This document shows positions 12,851-25,104 of a stretch of 64,000 bases of DNA, one piece after another; position 1 is the first letter of the stretch, and each line of letters begins with the position of its first letter. Source of the stretch: Cenococcum geophilum 1.58 (lineage: Eukaryota; Ascomycota; Dothideomycetes; Gloniales; Gloniaceae). A program made the translations under genes and the position numbers. The notes below the pieces were generated by a model that saw only the letters and a program-made list of their open reading frames with translations, ran no database searches and had not been told where the DNA came from. The stretch spans positions 65,370 through 129,369 of the forward strand of contig KV748294.1 in the NCBI GenBank assembly GCA_001692895.1. The letters are read 5' to 3'.

Positions 12851-15800
12851 CTTAGGAAGGTTTTAATTATAGTGTTATATCCCGGCTAAAGGTACTCCTT
12901 AGGTTCCTAACTGTTATACGCCTAGGAGTATCCTTTCTAATAAACTAAAAATTCGCGCTTCTTCTAGCGCTATCTTTAGTCTAAAATATCTTTTATATTC
13001 TATTCTAGTTCCCTATTAATTTCGCTAGGTAGGGGCGGTTCTGCACTATCTCTTTTTTAATATAGCTTTAGCAAGAAAACATAAAATATAGGATATATTA
13101 GATAAGATTTTGGTAATTCTAATTTATAAGCTTAGTTTCCTTTAGTTTTCTTAACTATCTTAAAGGGTCCGAGCTACCGGTGATCCAGCTTCTTTTTAAT
13201 ACGTTTTGTTTGAATATTTTTTATAAATAGTAAGACTTCGTCTCCTATCTCGAATTCTTTTAGTATATATTTTTCGTTATAGTACCTTTTTTGCACGGCC
13301 TAGGCGTCTAGCAAGTGCTTTTTAAGTTCCTCTCTGCGAATTCTTATTTACTTAATTCTTTTAGACGCTACTAGTGCCTCTTTTTTAGGAATAATGTCCT
13401 TAACGTTCTAGGGGTTATTTACTTTTACCCCAAACAATGCTTTATAAGGGGTTATTTTTATGCTGCTGTAGATGCTTATATTATATATATACTGCGCTAA
13501 AGCTAACCACAATGTCTAATTATCCTGTTAATAATTAATATAGTAGCGGAGGTAGTGTTCTAACAACGCATTTAGACGCTCTATTTGCCCGTCTGTTTAC
13601 AGGTAGAAGGTAGTGCTTATCCTTTACCGTATTTTTAATAAGAGATAGAATAAAGACTAAAATACACTATTAAATATGGTACCTCTATTAGACACGATTC
13701 CCCTTAGCGTGCTAAATAAGAGCCACTGTTTTAAAAATAGGTCTGCCAGTTCTACTACCGTAATTATTATTATAACAGTAAAGTATCCTAAAAACTTTGT
13801 ATACCTATTAACGATTACTAGAATAGCGTTAGCAACCTCTCTAGTTCTTATCTTAGTAAGGGGTAAGCCTGTAATAAAATCCATTGTTAATTCTAATATG
13901 GGTCCCTATGGAATAGGAAGCACTAATAACTCGCCATATAGGCAATGCCTAGATATCTATATCCTTTAGCACGTATTATACCTTAATATATAGTCCTTAA
14001 CCTCTTTAGATATTCTATCCCAAAAGTATTTCCTTTAAACGGCCTTAAGGGTTCTATTGGCACCATAGTGACCCCTAAGAGGGTCGTTATAGAAGACCTT
14101 TAGAATTTCGTCTTAAATCGCTTAGTCCTTTAGGATATATATAGCACCCTTAAAGCGCAACAGACCCTTTTAGTCTTGCTACTATAGCTTCTTAGTAACT
14201 CTGGCTAAGTTAGTCTTTACTATATCTTTCTACCTCTCCCTAGAGGCGAAGGCGTCCCTTTATTAAGCTTAAAGAAGAAGATCTAGAAAGGTTTTGTGTA
14301 GATCACTTGCTTCTATTTCGCCTGCCGCCATTATAGACTTAAGGCGTGGCACGAGACGTTTTAAACTATTAGTGCTAGTAGATTCTCCTACTGTTATACA
14401 GTGTGCTATACTATAGATAGGTATCTTACCTATCCCCCTTAAATCCGAAAACTCGTAGCTGATGCGCCGTTAAGTTAAAGGTGCTGTGGCACCTCTAGCA
14501 TATCCTGTAGAATTCTCGCTAATTCTAGGGTACGCTAACTTTATAATATCTGCTTAGTCTATAACCTAGTTTATAACTATATCCTACAGCTTTATAATTA
14601 TGTCGCTTTGTAGCTATATTACTAGGACCTCTACCCTACCGCGAAATTCTATAGTTCTAAAGAAAGAGTCTTCTTTCTTCCTAAGCAAATTTTACAATAT
14701 AGGGATTATTTCCCCTATACTGTCCTAGATCCTCCCTATCTTATAATCCGGACGTCTTAATAACCTATTAGTAGGATTTGTCTTCCCTAGGCGGTACGTA
14801 ATTTTAAAGTCGTACTGCAATAGTGCCTCTACCTATCTCGCTTATTGACTACTTAACACCTTTATAGTTATAAAGTATTCTAGGTTGTTATGGTCTGTAA
14901 GGACTTTAATAGGATAATTGCTTCCTATATAATAATGTCGCTAGTGCTTTATTACTGTAATTATCGCGAGTAGTTCCTAGTTGTGCGTTATATAACGCTG
15001 CTCTATAGGGGTTATTTTCCTTAACTAAAACGCCACAGGATGCTATTTTCCGTCTTTTAATTAAGATATAATTGCCCCTAGGGCAAAGCTAGATGTATCT
15101 ATTTTAAGGTGTATATGTAGCTCCTAGTAGAAGTGTATTAGGATAGACGCCGACGTAAACAAATCCTTTAACCAGTCTATAGCCTACTTAGTAGCTTCCC
15201 TAAATATAAAGGGTCCTAACTTCTTGCTATTCTTAAATCCTTTTAGTAGATTAGTAATTAGGAGTATTACTTATAAGTAGTAAACAATAAACGTTTAGTA
15301 GAAGTTCGCCGTGCCTAAGAAAACCTGTACTTCTCTAAATGTTATAGGGTAGGGCTATTCCCTAATGGCGTCCACCCAACTTTTCTCTATTAATACTCCG
15401 TTAACGCTAATAATAAAGTCTAAAAAATTAATGCTAGTAGTATAGAATGTGCACTTTTTTAGATTTATATAGAGCTTGTATTCCCATAGTTTTTCTAGTA
15501 TTATTTATATGTAGTGCGTATATACTTCGTAGTTATTAAAGTAGACTATAATGTTATTAAGGTAGACTATATATATTGTGTCTAATAGGCCTAATAATGC
15601 CTTATTAATATAGGCCTAAAATATCACTAGTGCGTTAGTGAGCCCAAATGGTATTACTAGGTACTTAAAGTGGCCGTACCGTATTTAGAACGCCGTTTTC
15701 TATTTATCGCCGGCTTTAATCCGGATTTAATAGTATATATCTTTTAGATCCAATTTCGTGAATATCTTTATGCTTAATAGCCTATTAATAAGCTCCCCTA

Positions 15801-17903
15801 TTAAGGGTAATAGGTAGCAATTCTTTATAGTAATCTTATTTAGCGCCTGATAGTTAATATAGAGGCGAAGGGTCCCGTCTTTCTTAGGTATAAATATAAT
15901 TGGTGCCCCTGTCGGGCTTATAGAGGGCTAAATTTATCCTCTCTAAAGATTGTTTACTATATATTAACGCAGTACCGCTAGCTTATTTTCTAATAGGTTA
16001 TATAGTAGTCTAAAAGGAGGTTGTTTATCCCCTATATCTATCTTATACTTAACTAATATAGGGTTAGGTAAGATTTATATAGCCTTTTTACTAGAAATAT
16101 TCTCTAAGTCCGTATATTCCTGTAGAATCTCTAGTTCCTTAACTGTGTATAGCCGGATATCCGAAAATAAATATCCTGTGTCCCCGTTCTTGGTATTAAG
16201 AGTGGCATACATAGTATATACCCACCCTTCTTCTTATATATGGTTTAAGAAAGTCTCTTAATTTTTAACTATAATGCGCGGTTAAGACTTCTGATGTTAA
16301 TATAAGGCCGAAGGCCAATTAATGTCCGGATTAACTTGGCGAAGCTATGGGTATCCTAAAATAAGGTTATACCCCTTAATTTCTGCAGCATAGAAGCGCA
16401 TCTCCTGCATATCCTATAGACTATTGCGGTTCTAGCTAGCCACGGAAAAAGCCTATTCCCTATAGCATGGAATCTAGTAGCCTTCGATGCTTTAAACGGT
16501 ACGCACCTACAAGCCGCTAAGGTCCAAATCTAATTTTTTTACTAGTAATTGAGAAATGAACCCTATACTTGCGCCGCTGTCTATAAGGCAGTCTTATGTT
16601 ACCTATTTGTTATTAACTTAAATAGAGATAGGAATAACCATATAGCAGTTTACTCCCTCCTTCTCTTACTAGCCTAGTATAAGGGAGTAAAGATCTACTA
16701 GGCTATCTCTTTTCCCGATTAAGCCGACTCTTACTTCTTCTACTAGCAGAAGCGGCTTATGTGGCCCTTCTTACCGCAGTTATAATAGGTGCGTATCTCC
16801 TAGTTCCCCTTCTGTGGATTAGGTCTTTGCCTATTATTATTTTAAAGTTAATTAGCGTTGCTCTGGGGCTATAAGGCCTACTTACGTTATCCTTCTGTAG
16901 AGCGGTTAGGTTGGAATCTGCCCCTGTTATTAAAGCTAGGTCTAGTCCTACGCTCTTTATTATTGGCGTCTCGTTCCTTTTACTTGCCTAGATGGTCTCT
17001 TTTAGTACTCTTAATCTAAGTAGCTTTAAAGATAAGCTTTTTTTAAGAGGTAGGAATTTCGCCCTTCTCTTGTATGGCCTATTAAATCTTAGGTTATAGC
17101 TTAGTAAGTAGCTGGTAAAGTTATATAGCGTTATCCCATAGATTTAAGTAGGGTATATTGTCTTCTAGTTCTTCTAAGTAGTTTACGAACTAGACCATAG
17201 TCTAACTATCCCGCTGTTTGGCGTTATAGTATCGCTAGTTATAGTCTATCCCTTAATTAGTAGGGTCTTGGACCTAATTAACTAACTAGGTCCTAAGTTT
17301 GCTAAATTTAAGGGGTATAGTAAGTTTCTTCTTATAGCGTGTCTATAAACTCTTAACGGTGCTATATAGGAAGGTAAAAGCAATTAGTATCTGATTATAC
17401 TCATTAGAGTAACATTTTGGATCTAGCCGAAACTTAGTTTTATATTATTAGATAAAACAATTATAGTTCTGAAGACTATTACCATAGTACTTATTAGGTT
17501 CCTTTATACGGAATTTAGGTTTTTCTAACGTTATAGCATAGTATGGCGTTACCCCTTTAAGTCCGCTTTGTGTCTAGGGTGTTTATACTTCCCCCAATTA
17601 TCCTTGCAATTGTTCTTAGTAGTCTTAATATACTTATCTTAATTATATCTCTAACTCCTTTGTTTTTTATAGGGTTTTGTATAGCGACCGCTCCGATAAC
17701 TCCCCAGCGGTAATTGTTTTTAAGGGTTTCGCAAGGTTAGACGGACTAGCTGTAGCTTCTTTATAGGAAAAGGGAATGCGCTCCTCTAGGGAGACTCTTT
17801 AAGCCTCTTGTGGTAAGGGTGTTACTTCGTGGGGTATAGGAGTATAGTCCGTTATCATTAATTAATAGCCGTACGTTCCTAACGGATTATAAGCAATTAG
17901 AAT

Positions 17904-18222
17904 TATAAGAGGCCAGCCTAACCGGAACGTATAATTATCTAATTAATAGTGTTACTGGTAAGTAGAAGGTAAGTTAAAGGTAAGTTAAAGGTAGAATAAG
18001 TTTTATGTATTAAAGGACAAATGCTTTTAACCACTTCTATTTAGAGACTAATCGCTAGTTCTTCTCTAGAGGGGAACTAGCTTCCTATATGTTTCTTCTA
18101 AGACGCTAGTAAAACCTTTCGCCCTTAACCTGTCTGACTGTGTCTTCTGGAACATAGATGGGACATAAATGAAACCTCCTACCGTCTTATCGGATATGTA
18201 CCTCTTGGGGGATTCCGTTACA
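17904..18222 (-). repeat. Y right (5') LTR
   Basis: 319 bp. It is 11 bp longer than the left LTR because of one extra copy of a short tandem unit (GGTAAGTTAAA) near 17,970. It ends TTACA immediately before the CTATA target duplication. Confidence 0.88.
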
Positions 18223-21170
18223 CTATAGGAAGAACAAATGCTAATAGCAATTAAGAAATGCGAGTTCTTTATAAGGAAGACCGATTTTGTTAGATTTATT
18301 ATTAAACTAGGTAAATTAGGCATAGACCTAAAGAAAATTAAAGCTATAGTGAATTGGTAAGAACTAGAGAACGTTACGCAGCTAAGATCGTTCCTAGGGT
18401 TTTGCAATTACTATAGGAGGTTTATAGTATAGTAGTTAAAGAATATTAAGCCATTTACTTAATTAATAAAAAAAAAGAGGAACTATAGGTATGAAAGAAG
18501 GAATAAAAAGAGTTGTTTAGGGAACTTAAAGAGTTATTTATTTAGAAACTAATCCTTAAGATCTACTAACTAAAGTTAGAGACGGTTATAGAAATGGATA
18601 TATTAGACTTTATACTAGGAGTATGCTTTATATAAAAATATAAAGACGGTTAGTACCTAGTGGCGTACTATAGTTAAAAGATAATACTACTAGAACTAAA
18701 CTATAACATCTATAATAAGGAGTTATTAGGTATAGTTATAGCACTAAAGAAATAGAGGGCATTCCTATAAGGAATAGAAAAACTATTTATAGTTAAAATA
18801 GACTATAAGAACCTAATAGGATTCCTAATAATAAAGGAACTTAACTAAAGACAGGTTAGATAGGCGGAAATACTTATAGATTACTATTTTAAGATTTAGT
18901 ATACTAAGGGTATAGACAATATACGAGTAGATACTCTAAGTAGAAGAGCTAAACTACAGAACAATAAGAAGCTATTAGGGGCTTTACTATAAAAAGACAC
19001 AGATGGATTAATTAGGTATAATTATCCAAAGATTATAGCAACTTAAGAGAAGTTAGAACGAATTTATAAAATACTAAAAAGCTTTTAGGTATAAAGAATT
19101 CTAGAAGTATAACTAGAAGATCTATAAGTAGATATATACGAGAATTGAGAAGCTAAGTATATTCTAAGAAGTATAGCAGAGTATTTTATAGAAGACTTTT
19201 ATAAGGGAATAACTTAAGGGTATAACGGAGCTATGGGCTTAGTGTTAAGACTCTAAAAGGAATACATTATTAATAGAATCTAGGGGTTAGCACGGAAAAT
19301 TACTAAGGAATGCCTAGATTATTAAAGAAATAAACTAATAAAGCATAGGCTATATAGAGGGCTATAACCTATTAAAATACTAGAGAGACTATAGGAGGTT
19401 ATATTATAGGACTTTATTATAAAGTTGCTAAAATTAAGAGATCCTATTACTGGGCAAAATTATAATATAATCTTAGTAATAGTAGATAAGCTAATAAAGT
19501 AGGGATACTTTATAGCCTATATAGAGGAAATCTTAGCGGAAGATGTCGCTAGAATCTATATTAAAGAAGTATTTATAAGATATGGGGTATTAAGTAAGAT
19601 TATATTAGACAGAGATCTAAGATTTATAGCAGCATTTTAGGAGGTATTCTTAGCGGAATAAGGAGTTTAAGCAGCAACTTCTACTGTATATTATCCGCAG
19701 ATAGACGGTTAAACGGAAAGACTAAATTAGATACTAGAGCAGTATCTAAGGCATTATATTAATTATGTATAGAATAATTAGGTATTGTTGCTACTAGTTA
19801 TATAATTTATATATAATGCCACACTATAAGAAGAAATGGGTACATTACTATTTAAGGCAAATTACGGATATAAGCTAAGAATATTATTATTACTATAATA
19901 AGTAAAGAAGACGAGTAGTATAGCTAAAAAAAAGAATAGAAACTTTAATAATTCTTTATAAGAACCTTATAGAAATAGCTAAGGTAGTATAGTAAAGAAT
20001 AAAAAAGTACTATAATGCTAAGAGATCTAAGGGACTAGATCTTAAGGAGAGAGATAAAGTATAGCTACTATACAAAATTTTTAAGAGTTAACAACTAAGT
20101 AAAAAGTTAGACTATATTAGACTAGGACCTTTTAAAATCACGTAAAGGATTTTACTGGTTATATTTAAGTTAAACCTACTAGCCAAAATAAAAATCTATT
20201 CTATATAATATATCGCGATGCTAGAACTAGTATATAAAGATATTAAGCCACTAGTTTACGAGGCAGATACGTATAAAGGATAAGAGGAAGATAAATAGTA
20301 AGTTTTAAAGATCGTTAGTTATAAGAATATAGACGATAAAATATAGTATAAAGTAAAGTAGATAGGCTATAATAAGACTACCTAGGAGCTACTAGAAAAT
20401 TTAAAAAACGCTATAGGAAAGGTATAGGAGTATTAAAAGAGAAAAGGTTAGGTAGTATTAATAAAGAAGGATTACTAAAGAACGAACTACCTAAGGGGGA
20501 CCTAGGAGGAACAATTACCGAGTTACTTAGAGTTATTTCCTTCTCTATTAGGGGAGAATCCGTTTTTTTATTGCTAAGTTCCTATAAACCTTATTCTATA
20601 AGTTTTTATTCCTTAAAACAGACCTTTTTACGAACTTTCTTAAGACGGAGGAGATGGGTAAATGCTATAATATAAGTATTTAGGGCCTTCTGTTCCGCGT
20701 TATAAGAACACTTAAGCTTAGTAAGGGCCTACGCTAGGTTACTATTAAGCTTTATAGCAGTAGATTAAATATAAAACCCTATAATAAGTTACTTAGGGGA
20801 CTTAAAGACTATTAAGAGTAATAGGACGCGTATACTTAGCGTTAGAGGTAGAGTAAATATTATAGGACAATTAAACGTTTGCTTTAGTGCACTCTAAATA
20901 TAAAGAGGGTTGCTAAGATAAGGGACTTGCTAGCGTAATATAAACTAACCCCTTTTTCACATAATAAGAATAAGGAGACGGTATTATTTTACTAAGTAAT
21001 AGTATTACGGTAATAGTGCGAGCATAACATTGCGTATATAAAGAAGAAGATACTTTAGGTATAATAAGTAATAATATTAACTAAATTAATTAGACGGATA
21101 TTATACCTCTAGTAAATAACTTAGAGATACTAGGTATCTTTAAGGATAAAAATAAAGAGGAGAGAGATAG

Positions 21171-21600
21171 TATTACAAACGCTTTAAGTATAATATTACG
21201 ACTACTAGGAGAGGAGTTAGAAGAAGCTAGTTAGTTAATATAAGCACGGTCTAGGATAGAACCCGTAGAACTATATAATGAGGAATAGTAANTAAGGTTA
21301 TATAATATGCTATATATTAAACGAGAGGAATAAAAGGAACTTACGTACCTTATGTATAATACGTATATTATGTATAAAAAGGATTTTATAGGAGTATAGT
21401 TGTGTATTTAAGGACCCTTAGTCCCTACCTAGATAGTTTCTTCCTTATAGTAATTCTTAGAATATAATTAGAGTTAATCTATTAGGTAACCACTCCACTA
21501 GTTATTATTACGTTATTGACTTCTTGCATTACCTACACACCTAGCCTATTAACGAGTCTACCGTAGTTCTTGCTACTAGACCCCGTTATAAGTATTATAC
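21171..21600 (+). repeat. G-a 3' LTR
   Basis: 430-bp LTR preceded by a purine-rich tract (AAAGAGGAGAGAGA) and homologous to the LTRs at 37,698-38,118, 40,358-40,776 and 48,134-48,552. Its central part matches the G-b LTR and differs from the two G-c LTRs, so the family has two LTR subtypes. One N at 21,292. Confidence 0.88.
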
Positions 21601-23288
21601 GATCTCCTTAAAGAAATAGAGTTGCTTTATAGAAAGATTAAAGGAAATTATAAATTATATAAAGATGTATCCATTCGCTTATTAAGAGGATATTATTTTT
21701 TAAGTTATCCTTATAGTGCTTTATATAGAGTTAAAGCCTAGCCTTTACCTTATCCTCTAGAGCTATATATAGCATAAAAAACCAGCTATTCTATCTTATA
21801 TAGTTATTAAAAGGAACCATTTTATTAGTATATTTAGTAAACCATATTATATAGTTAGCTAAGCTGCGGATATAAACAATATAGTTATAAAGCTTTCCTA
21901 TTAGCCCTATAATATTTTAAATATTTTTACCTCTTTTACACTTTTTGTCTAATGCTAGCTCTAATTCTTTATCCTTTTTTTTCTTTTTTTTTAACTAGCG
22001 GTAGTACTTATTATATAACTTCTTCTTCTTTCTTCTCTTCTTTTTCGTCCTATTTCTTATTTTCTTTATTATACAAGTTTATAAGCTTCTTATCCTTTTT
22101 TAAACTAAATAAAAAGGCTTAAATAATAAAATTAATAACGTGCCCCTAATAGTAAATTCTTTAATACGTTGCAATCCAGTTAATTTTATACTTAAGGCTA
22201 AGCCATTAGCTAATCGTATAATAGAGAACATTGTTTAATCCGGCATTATCGCTAATAAGAGCTTTAATCTTTATTTTAATGCTATACTTAATAAGAACCG
22301 AATAAAGCGCCTCCTATTAATCTATACTACTCTAACTAGATACTATATAAAGGGCAATTAAGGGGTTCCGGTATTTATTTTAAATATTAATAAAGCTAGC
22401 ACAGATTTTAAGAAAAAGGGAATAACTTAGAGAGGTTCAGATATCCACAGTAAGGTAAATATTTGTTTTTATAGATTAAAGTACTTTTTATATAATATCT
22501 TAACTCTTAGTAAAGTGTTTAAGAATCTAGGCTATAATTGTTAAGTAGTATATAGGAATAATTAAGGGTGCTTTTTAATTTAATGCTTTTACGAAAGTAT
22601 AAAACTCTAGCCATTTCATACATAAGAAGGGAAGCCGTTTTACGATAATTAGATCTAGAAGTGCTTACTTTATAGTATTTTAATATACTATACGCTTTAG
22701 AACCTCGCCCTTAAGACCTTAAACTTTTCCTCTTACTAAAAGCTTTTAATATAGTTCTAAAAGAGATCTCTCCCCCTAATCTTTTACTATTATACGCTCC
22801 TAGTTCTCTACTAGATTCCGTTTAATAATATATTTTTTAAAATAGCCTTATAATCTAATGGTTAAGGAATAGTATCCTTTTAGGTCTTAAGGAGGACAGT
22901 ATTTATAAAAGTAGCGTTTCTTTATATAAGCCTTTTCTTCCTTTATTACCGTATAAGTATATTTATAAATTAAGGAGACTTATTTTAAGATCTATATTAT
23001 ATAAGTAGTTAGGATTAAACTAGTATTAGCTTTAGTCTTAACGCCACTTAAAAGGGCGGAAAGTATGTTAACTTTAAAGGAATTATTATTATTAAAGTTT
23101 TCAGGGTAAATTTTACTAGTACTAGCTATATTTATAGCGTTATACAATAGGCGGTAAAGGTTTAGTTTTATAGTTAAAATTTTGCGGATATCTAGATGTT
23201 ATCTGGATATTATCCGATATCCGGGCTATCCTTGGATAGGATTATTATCCGCCCGACCGGATAGGATAATCTATCCTCCGCAGGTCTG
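21601..23288 (-). pseudogene. hAT transposase relic with right terminal repeat
   Basis: On the minus strand this stretch matches the fungal hAT (hobo/Ac/Tam3) transposase when read across frames. A short zinc-finger-like YKYCPP lies near 22,890. A TVDIWTS-type catalytic block lies near 22,470-22,440 (the Trp codon is now a stop). LISDNAGLNN is near 22,260-22,231, GHVIN near 22,146-22,131, and the NSWFMLYIALE block near 21,800-21,750. In-frame stops sit mostly where the family has Gln or Trp, as RIP produces. The C-terminal dimerisation region is absent because G-a abuts at 21,600. At 23,195-23,280 there are clustered GGATA/TATCC subterminal motifs, and the element appears to end at 23,288 with the hAT-type terminus CAGACCTG (minus strand). 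Confidence 0.75.
23195..23288 (-). repeat. hAT terminal and subterminal repeats
   Basis: GC-richer than its surroundings, with many GGATA/TATCC motifs in both orientations. Read on the minus strand the end is CAGACCTGCGGAGGATAG, and CAG is the usual first triplet of hAT terminal inverted repeats. The other end of the element is not in the window. Confidence 0.55.
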
Positions 23289-23628
23289 GTTTTAATTTTA
23301 GTGTTAGCGCACAGATCACCTTATCGTAATCGTGCTAAAAGATAGTCCTATCCAAAACCTGACCTCATGTATAACGAACACATTCCCGTTGATTCCTAGA
23401 GCGCCTGGAAGATTAAACGGGAAGTGGGAAAAGGTAGAGCGTTGCATTTTTGTGAAAGGGTTGGTTGAAGGGACCTCTTGAAGGGGTGTATGGGTGATTA
23501 TTATTGGCCTTCAATTACCCCGCGATCGTTTTCTAACGAAGGTTTGACCCAAACGGTTTAGTGCACGGTCTGGGAACGAGATTCCTTATGAGAATCGTGT
23601 AGAGATTTCGGGCGCTGACTTCGCTCCC
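23289..23628 (+). promoter_or_regulatory. Upstream region of URA5
   Basis: Unique, unmutated DNA between the hAT end and the OPRT gene. No open frame of note is seen. It presumably holds the URA5 promoter; no specific regulator site could be assigned. Confidence 0.4.
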
Positions 23629-23634
23629 TATAAA
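23629..23634 (+). promoter_or_regulatory. TATA-like box before URA5
   Basis: TATAAA 39 bp upstream of the ATG at 23,673. The position would put the transcription start almost at the ATG, so this may be only part of a short leader. Weak evidence. Confidence 0.25.
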
Positions 23635-23672
23635 TCTTGCTACAATCCAGAAATCTGGTCCGAGTTACTACG

Positions 23673-24649
23673 ATGGCTGCTTCGACCCAGCCTACCACCT
23701 CCATTATACCTGCCTACAAAACCGCGTTCCTCCAATCCTGCCTCTCCGCCAACGTCCTTACCTTCGGTACCTTCACCCTCAAATCCGGCCGACGTACGTA
23801 CTCTAGTTCCTACAAGTCTTGATTTTCACTCCAGTCCTCGCATCTATACCCATGATTGCTGATGTTCCTAACCCCGCAGAATCCCCCTACTTCTTCAACG
23901 CCGGCTCCTTCCACACCTCCCCCCTCCTCTCCGCCATCTCTACTGCCTACGCCCATACTATCATCTCCTTCCTCTCTTCCCATCCTTCTATCCCAAAACC
24001 AGACATCCTCTTCGGGTAAGAGTTCTCTAGCATTTGTTTTCCCTTGGCAGAGCCGTAGTACATGTTTTTCGGGAGTAGAAACCCCTACTCCTCCTGAGAC
24101 ATTTCTCATGACTTAAACATTTTTTATTTCAGAGAGATCGCTGACTAGAGAACTTGGAGCCCGGCTTATAAAGGGATTTCCCTTGCTTGCTCAACATTAC
24201 TCGAACTCTACCGCCTCGACCCCCAAACTTGGTCATCCGTCTCCTACAGCTTCAACCGCAAAGAAGCCAAAGACCATGGTGAAGGCGGAGGTATCGTAGG
24301 TGCCTCGTTGAAAGGGAAGAACGTACTAGTCATAGATGATGTAATTACAGCCGGCACCGCAATAAGGGAGACAATAAGACTAGTGGCTAAGGAAGGGGGA
24401 AAGGTAGTGGGTTTTGTAGTTGCGCTAGATCGGGTAGAGAAAATGCCCGGACCGAGAGAAGAGGAGGAGGGGGTAGACGATGGGGAGCCGAGAATGAGCG
24501 CTCTTGGGCAGATTAAACGGGAGTTTGGCGTGCAAACGGCGAGTATTGTAACATCGGACGATCTGATTGCGGTGTTGAGGGGTAAAGGGGACGAGGGGGA
24601 TATAAAGAGGTTGGAGGAATATAGGAGGAGATATCTGGCTAGTGATTGA
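23673..24649 (+). CDS. URA5: Orotate phosphoribosyltransferase, spliced, intact
   Basis: This enzyme makes orotidine 5'-phosphate from orotate and PRPP in the cytosol, the fifth step of de novo pyrimidine synthesis. The coding sequence joins 23,673-23,793, 23,880-24,015 and 24,160-24,649: 747 nt, 248 residues. Exon phases fit without loss (R40-Q41 across intron 1, G86 across intron 2). Family landmarks: FTLKSGRQSPYFFNAG (34-49), FGPAYKG (85-91, substrate Lys90), the catalytic flexible loop NRKEAKDHGEGG (118-129) and the PRPP-binding signature VLVIDDVITAGTA (141-153). Length is close to the usual fungal 225-240. The start is the first ATG in the frame; the frame is open further up (to a TTG at 23,637) but without ATG. 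No stop or RIP damage is visible, unlike everything around it. Two similar family members exist in some yeasts (URA5, URA10), so the copy could be either; only one is seen here. Confidence 0.95.
23794..23879 (+). other. URA5 intron 1
   Basis: 86 bp, GTACGT...GCAG. Possible branch sites are GCTGATG near 23,858 or CTAAC near 23,868. It contains in-frame stops, and its removal restores the conserved LKSGRQSPYFFN block. Confidence 0.9.
24016..24159 (+). other. URA5 intron 2
   Basis: 144 bp, GTAAGA...GGAG, with a CTGAC branch-point match at 24,141-24,145, 14 bp before the acceptor. Its removal joins FG to PAYKG exactly as in other OPRT enzymes. The acceptor GAG (not CAG/TAG) is slightly unusual. 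Confidence 0.88.
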
Positions 24650-25104
24650 AGGTTAAAAACGGTTTGACTGATGAAACACAAATACGAGGGCATTGGTGTC
24701 GTAGACTTCTGTTGAACCTTGAGCTACACGTTTCATCGTGTGAAGATTTCCGATCTTACAACCCCTAAAAGTTAAGCTAATAGCGTTGCAAAATCCGCTT
24801 CGACAAGAACAATAGGACCAAAATTATAGGGGACATGGCAAAGTAGTAGCACCCCGAATTTGGCAATAGATAAAAGTACCACGCAGGCAACTTATCTGAT
24901 AATCTATAAGAGCTGGAGCTCGGATGACGCATAAACTAATGGCATTCTTCAGAAGAACTTTGAAAGAAGCTATCAAGCTACTTGGTCTTTTCCACTTCGT
25001 ACCATTCCGGCTTGAAGCAGCAGTCTGATGATTTCTAGCTCATATTCGGCCAACTTTCATTCCTTTGGTGGCTTTATCAATTTTCTTATCAACCCGACAA
25101 TCTT
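24650..25104. other. Intergenic, unique host-like DNA
   Basis: About 450 bp of balanced-composition DNA between URA5 and the minus-strand open frame. The 3' end of the URA5 transcript should lie in its first part (AAAC/ATAC-rich near 24,655-24,685), but no firm polyadenylation signal is recognised. No coding frame is seen. Confidence 0.5.

Larger units (their letters stand above)
10552..18222 (-). mobile_element. Y: full-length decayed chromodomain gypsy
   Basis: A 7,671-bp gypsy fossil on the minus strand, inserted in the reverse transcriptase of G-a. The TSD CTATA is at 10,547-10,551 and 18,223-18,227. Order on the minus strand: gag, ending in a CCHC knuckle near 16,800-16,735 (YYNCGKKGH is readable); protease near 16,600-16,560 (LIDSGAS); reverse transcriptase about 15,900-15,400; RNase H about 15,200-14,700; integrase about 14,350-13,300, including a 75-codon open stretch at 13,657-13,884 beginning MDFITGLPL; chromodomain near 13,000-12,880. 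About 2 kb with no recognised domain follows, then a purine tract beside the 3' LTR (10,862-10,880). Structurally whole, with many breaks. Confidence 0.88.
395..21600 (+). mobile_element. Ty3/gypsy element G-a, decayed, with nested insertions
   Basis: Gypsy fossil in + orientation whose own sequence lies at 395-3,533, 9,800-10,546 and 18,223-21,600. It begins inside gag because element X1 interrupts it at 394. Parts in order: gag with a zinc-knuckle region near 1,100-1,160, protease near 3,230-3,350, reverse transcriptase split between about 9,900-10,546 and 18,230-18,450, RNase H about 18,590-18,960, integrase about 19,200-19,900, a weak chromodomain-like tail near 20,310-20,460, a ~700-bp 3' untranslated stretch, a purine-rich tract, then the 3' LTR. 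Removing the two inserts leaves about 7.26 kb, matching the 7.24 kb of the same interval in sister copy G-c. Coding capacity is destroyed by dozens of RIP-type breaks. It is old relative to Copia-1 and Y. Confidence 0.85.

Noticed and set aside
13676-13969. 97-codon + frame in Y
   Set aside because: Antisense of the integrase stretch at 13,657-13,884, which has the recognisable motif.
18066-18407. 113-codon minus frame spanning the Y LTR and gypsy junction
   Set aside because: It crosses an insertion border between an LTR and an unrelated element on the opposite strand, so it is accidental.
23810-24693. Open frames on the minus strand across URA5 (23,810-24,109 and 24,244-24,693) and + frames inside it (23,819-24,019, 23,856-24,116)
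   Set aside because: They are shadows of the spliced OPRT exons; the exon frame alone shows conserved enzyme motifs.
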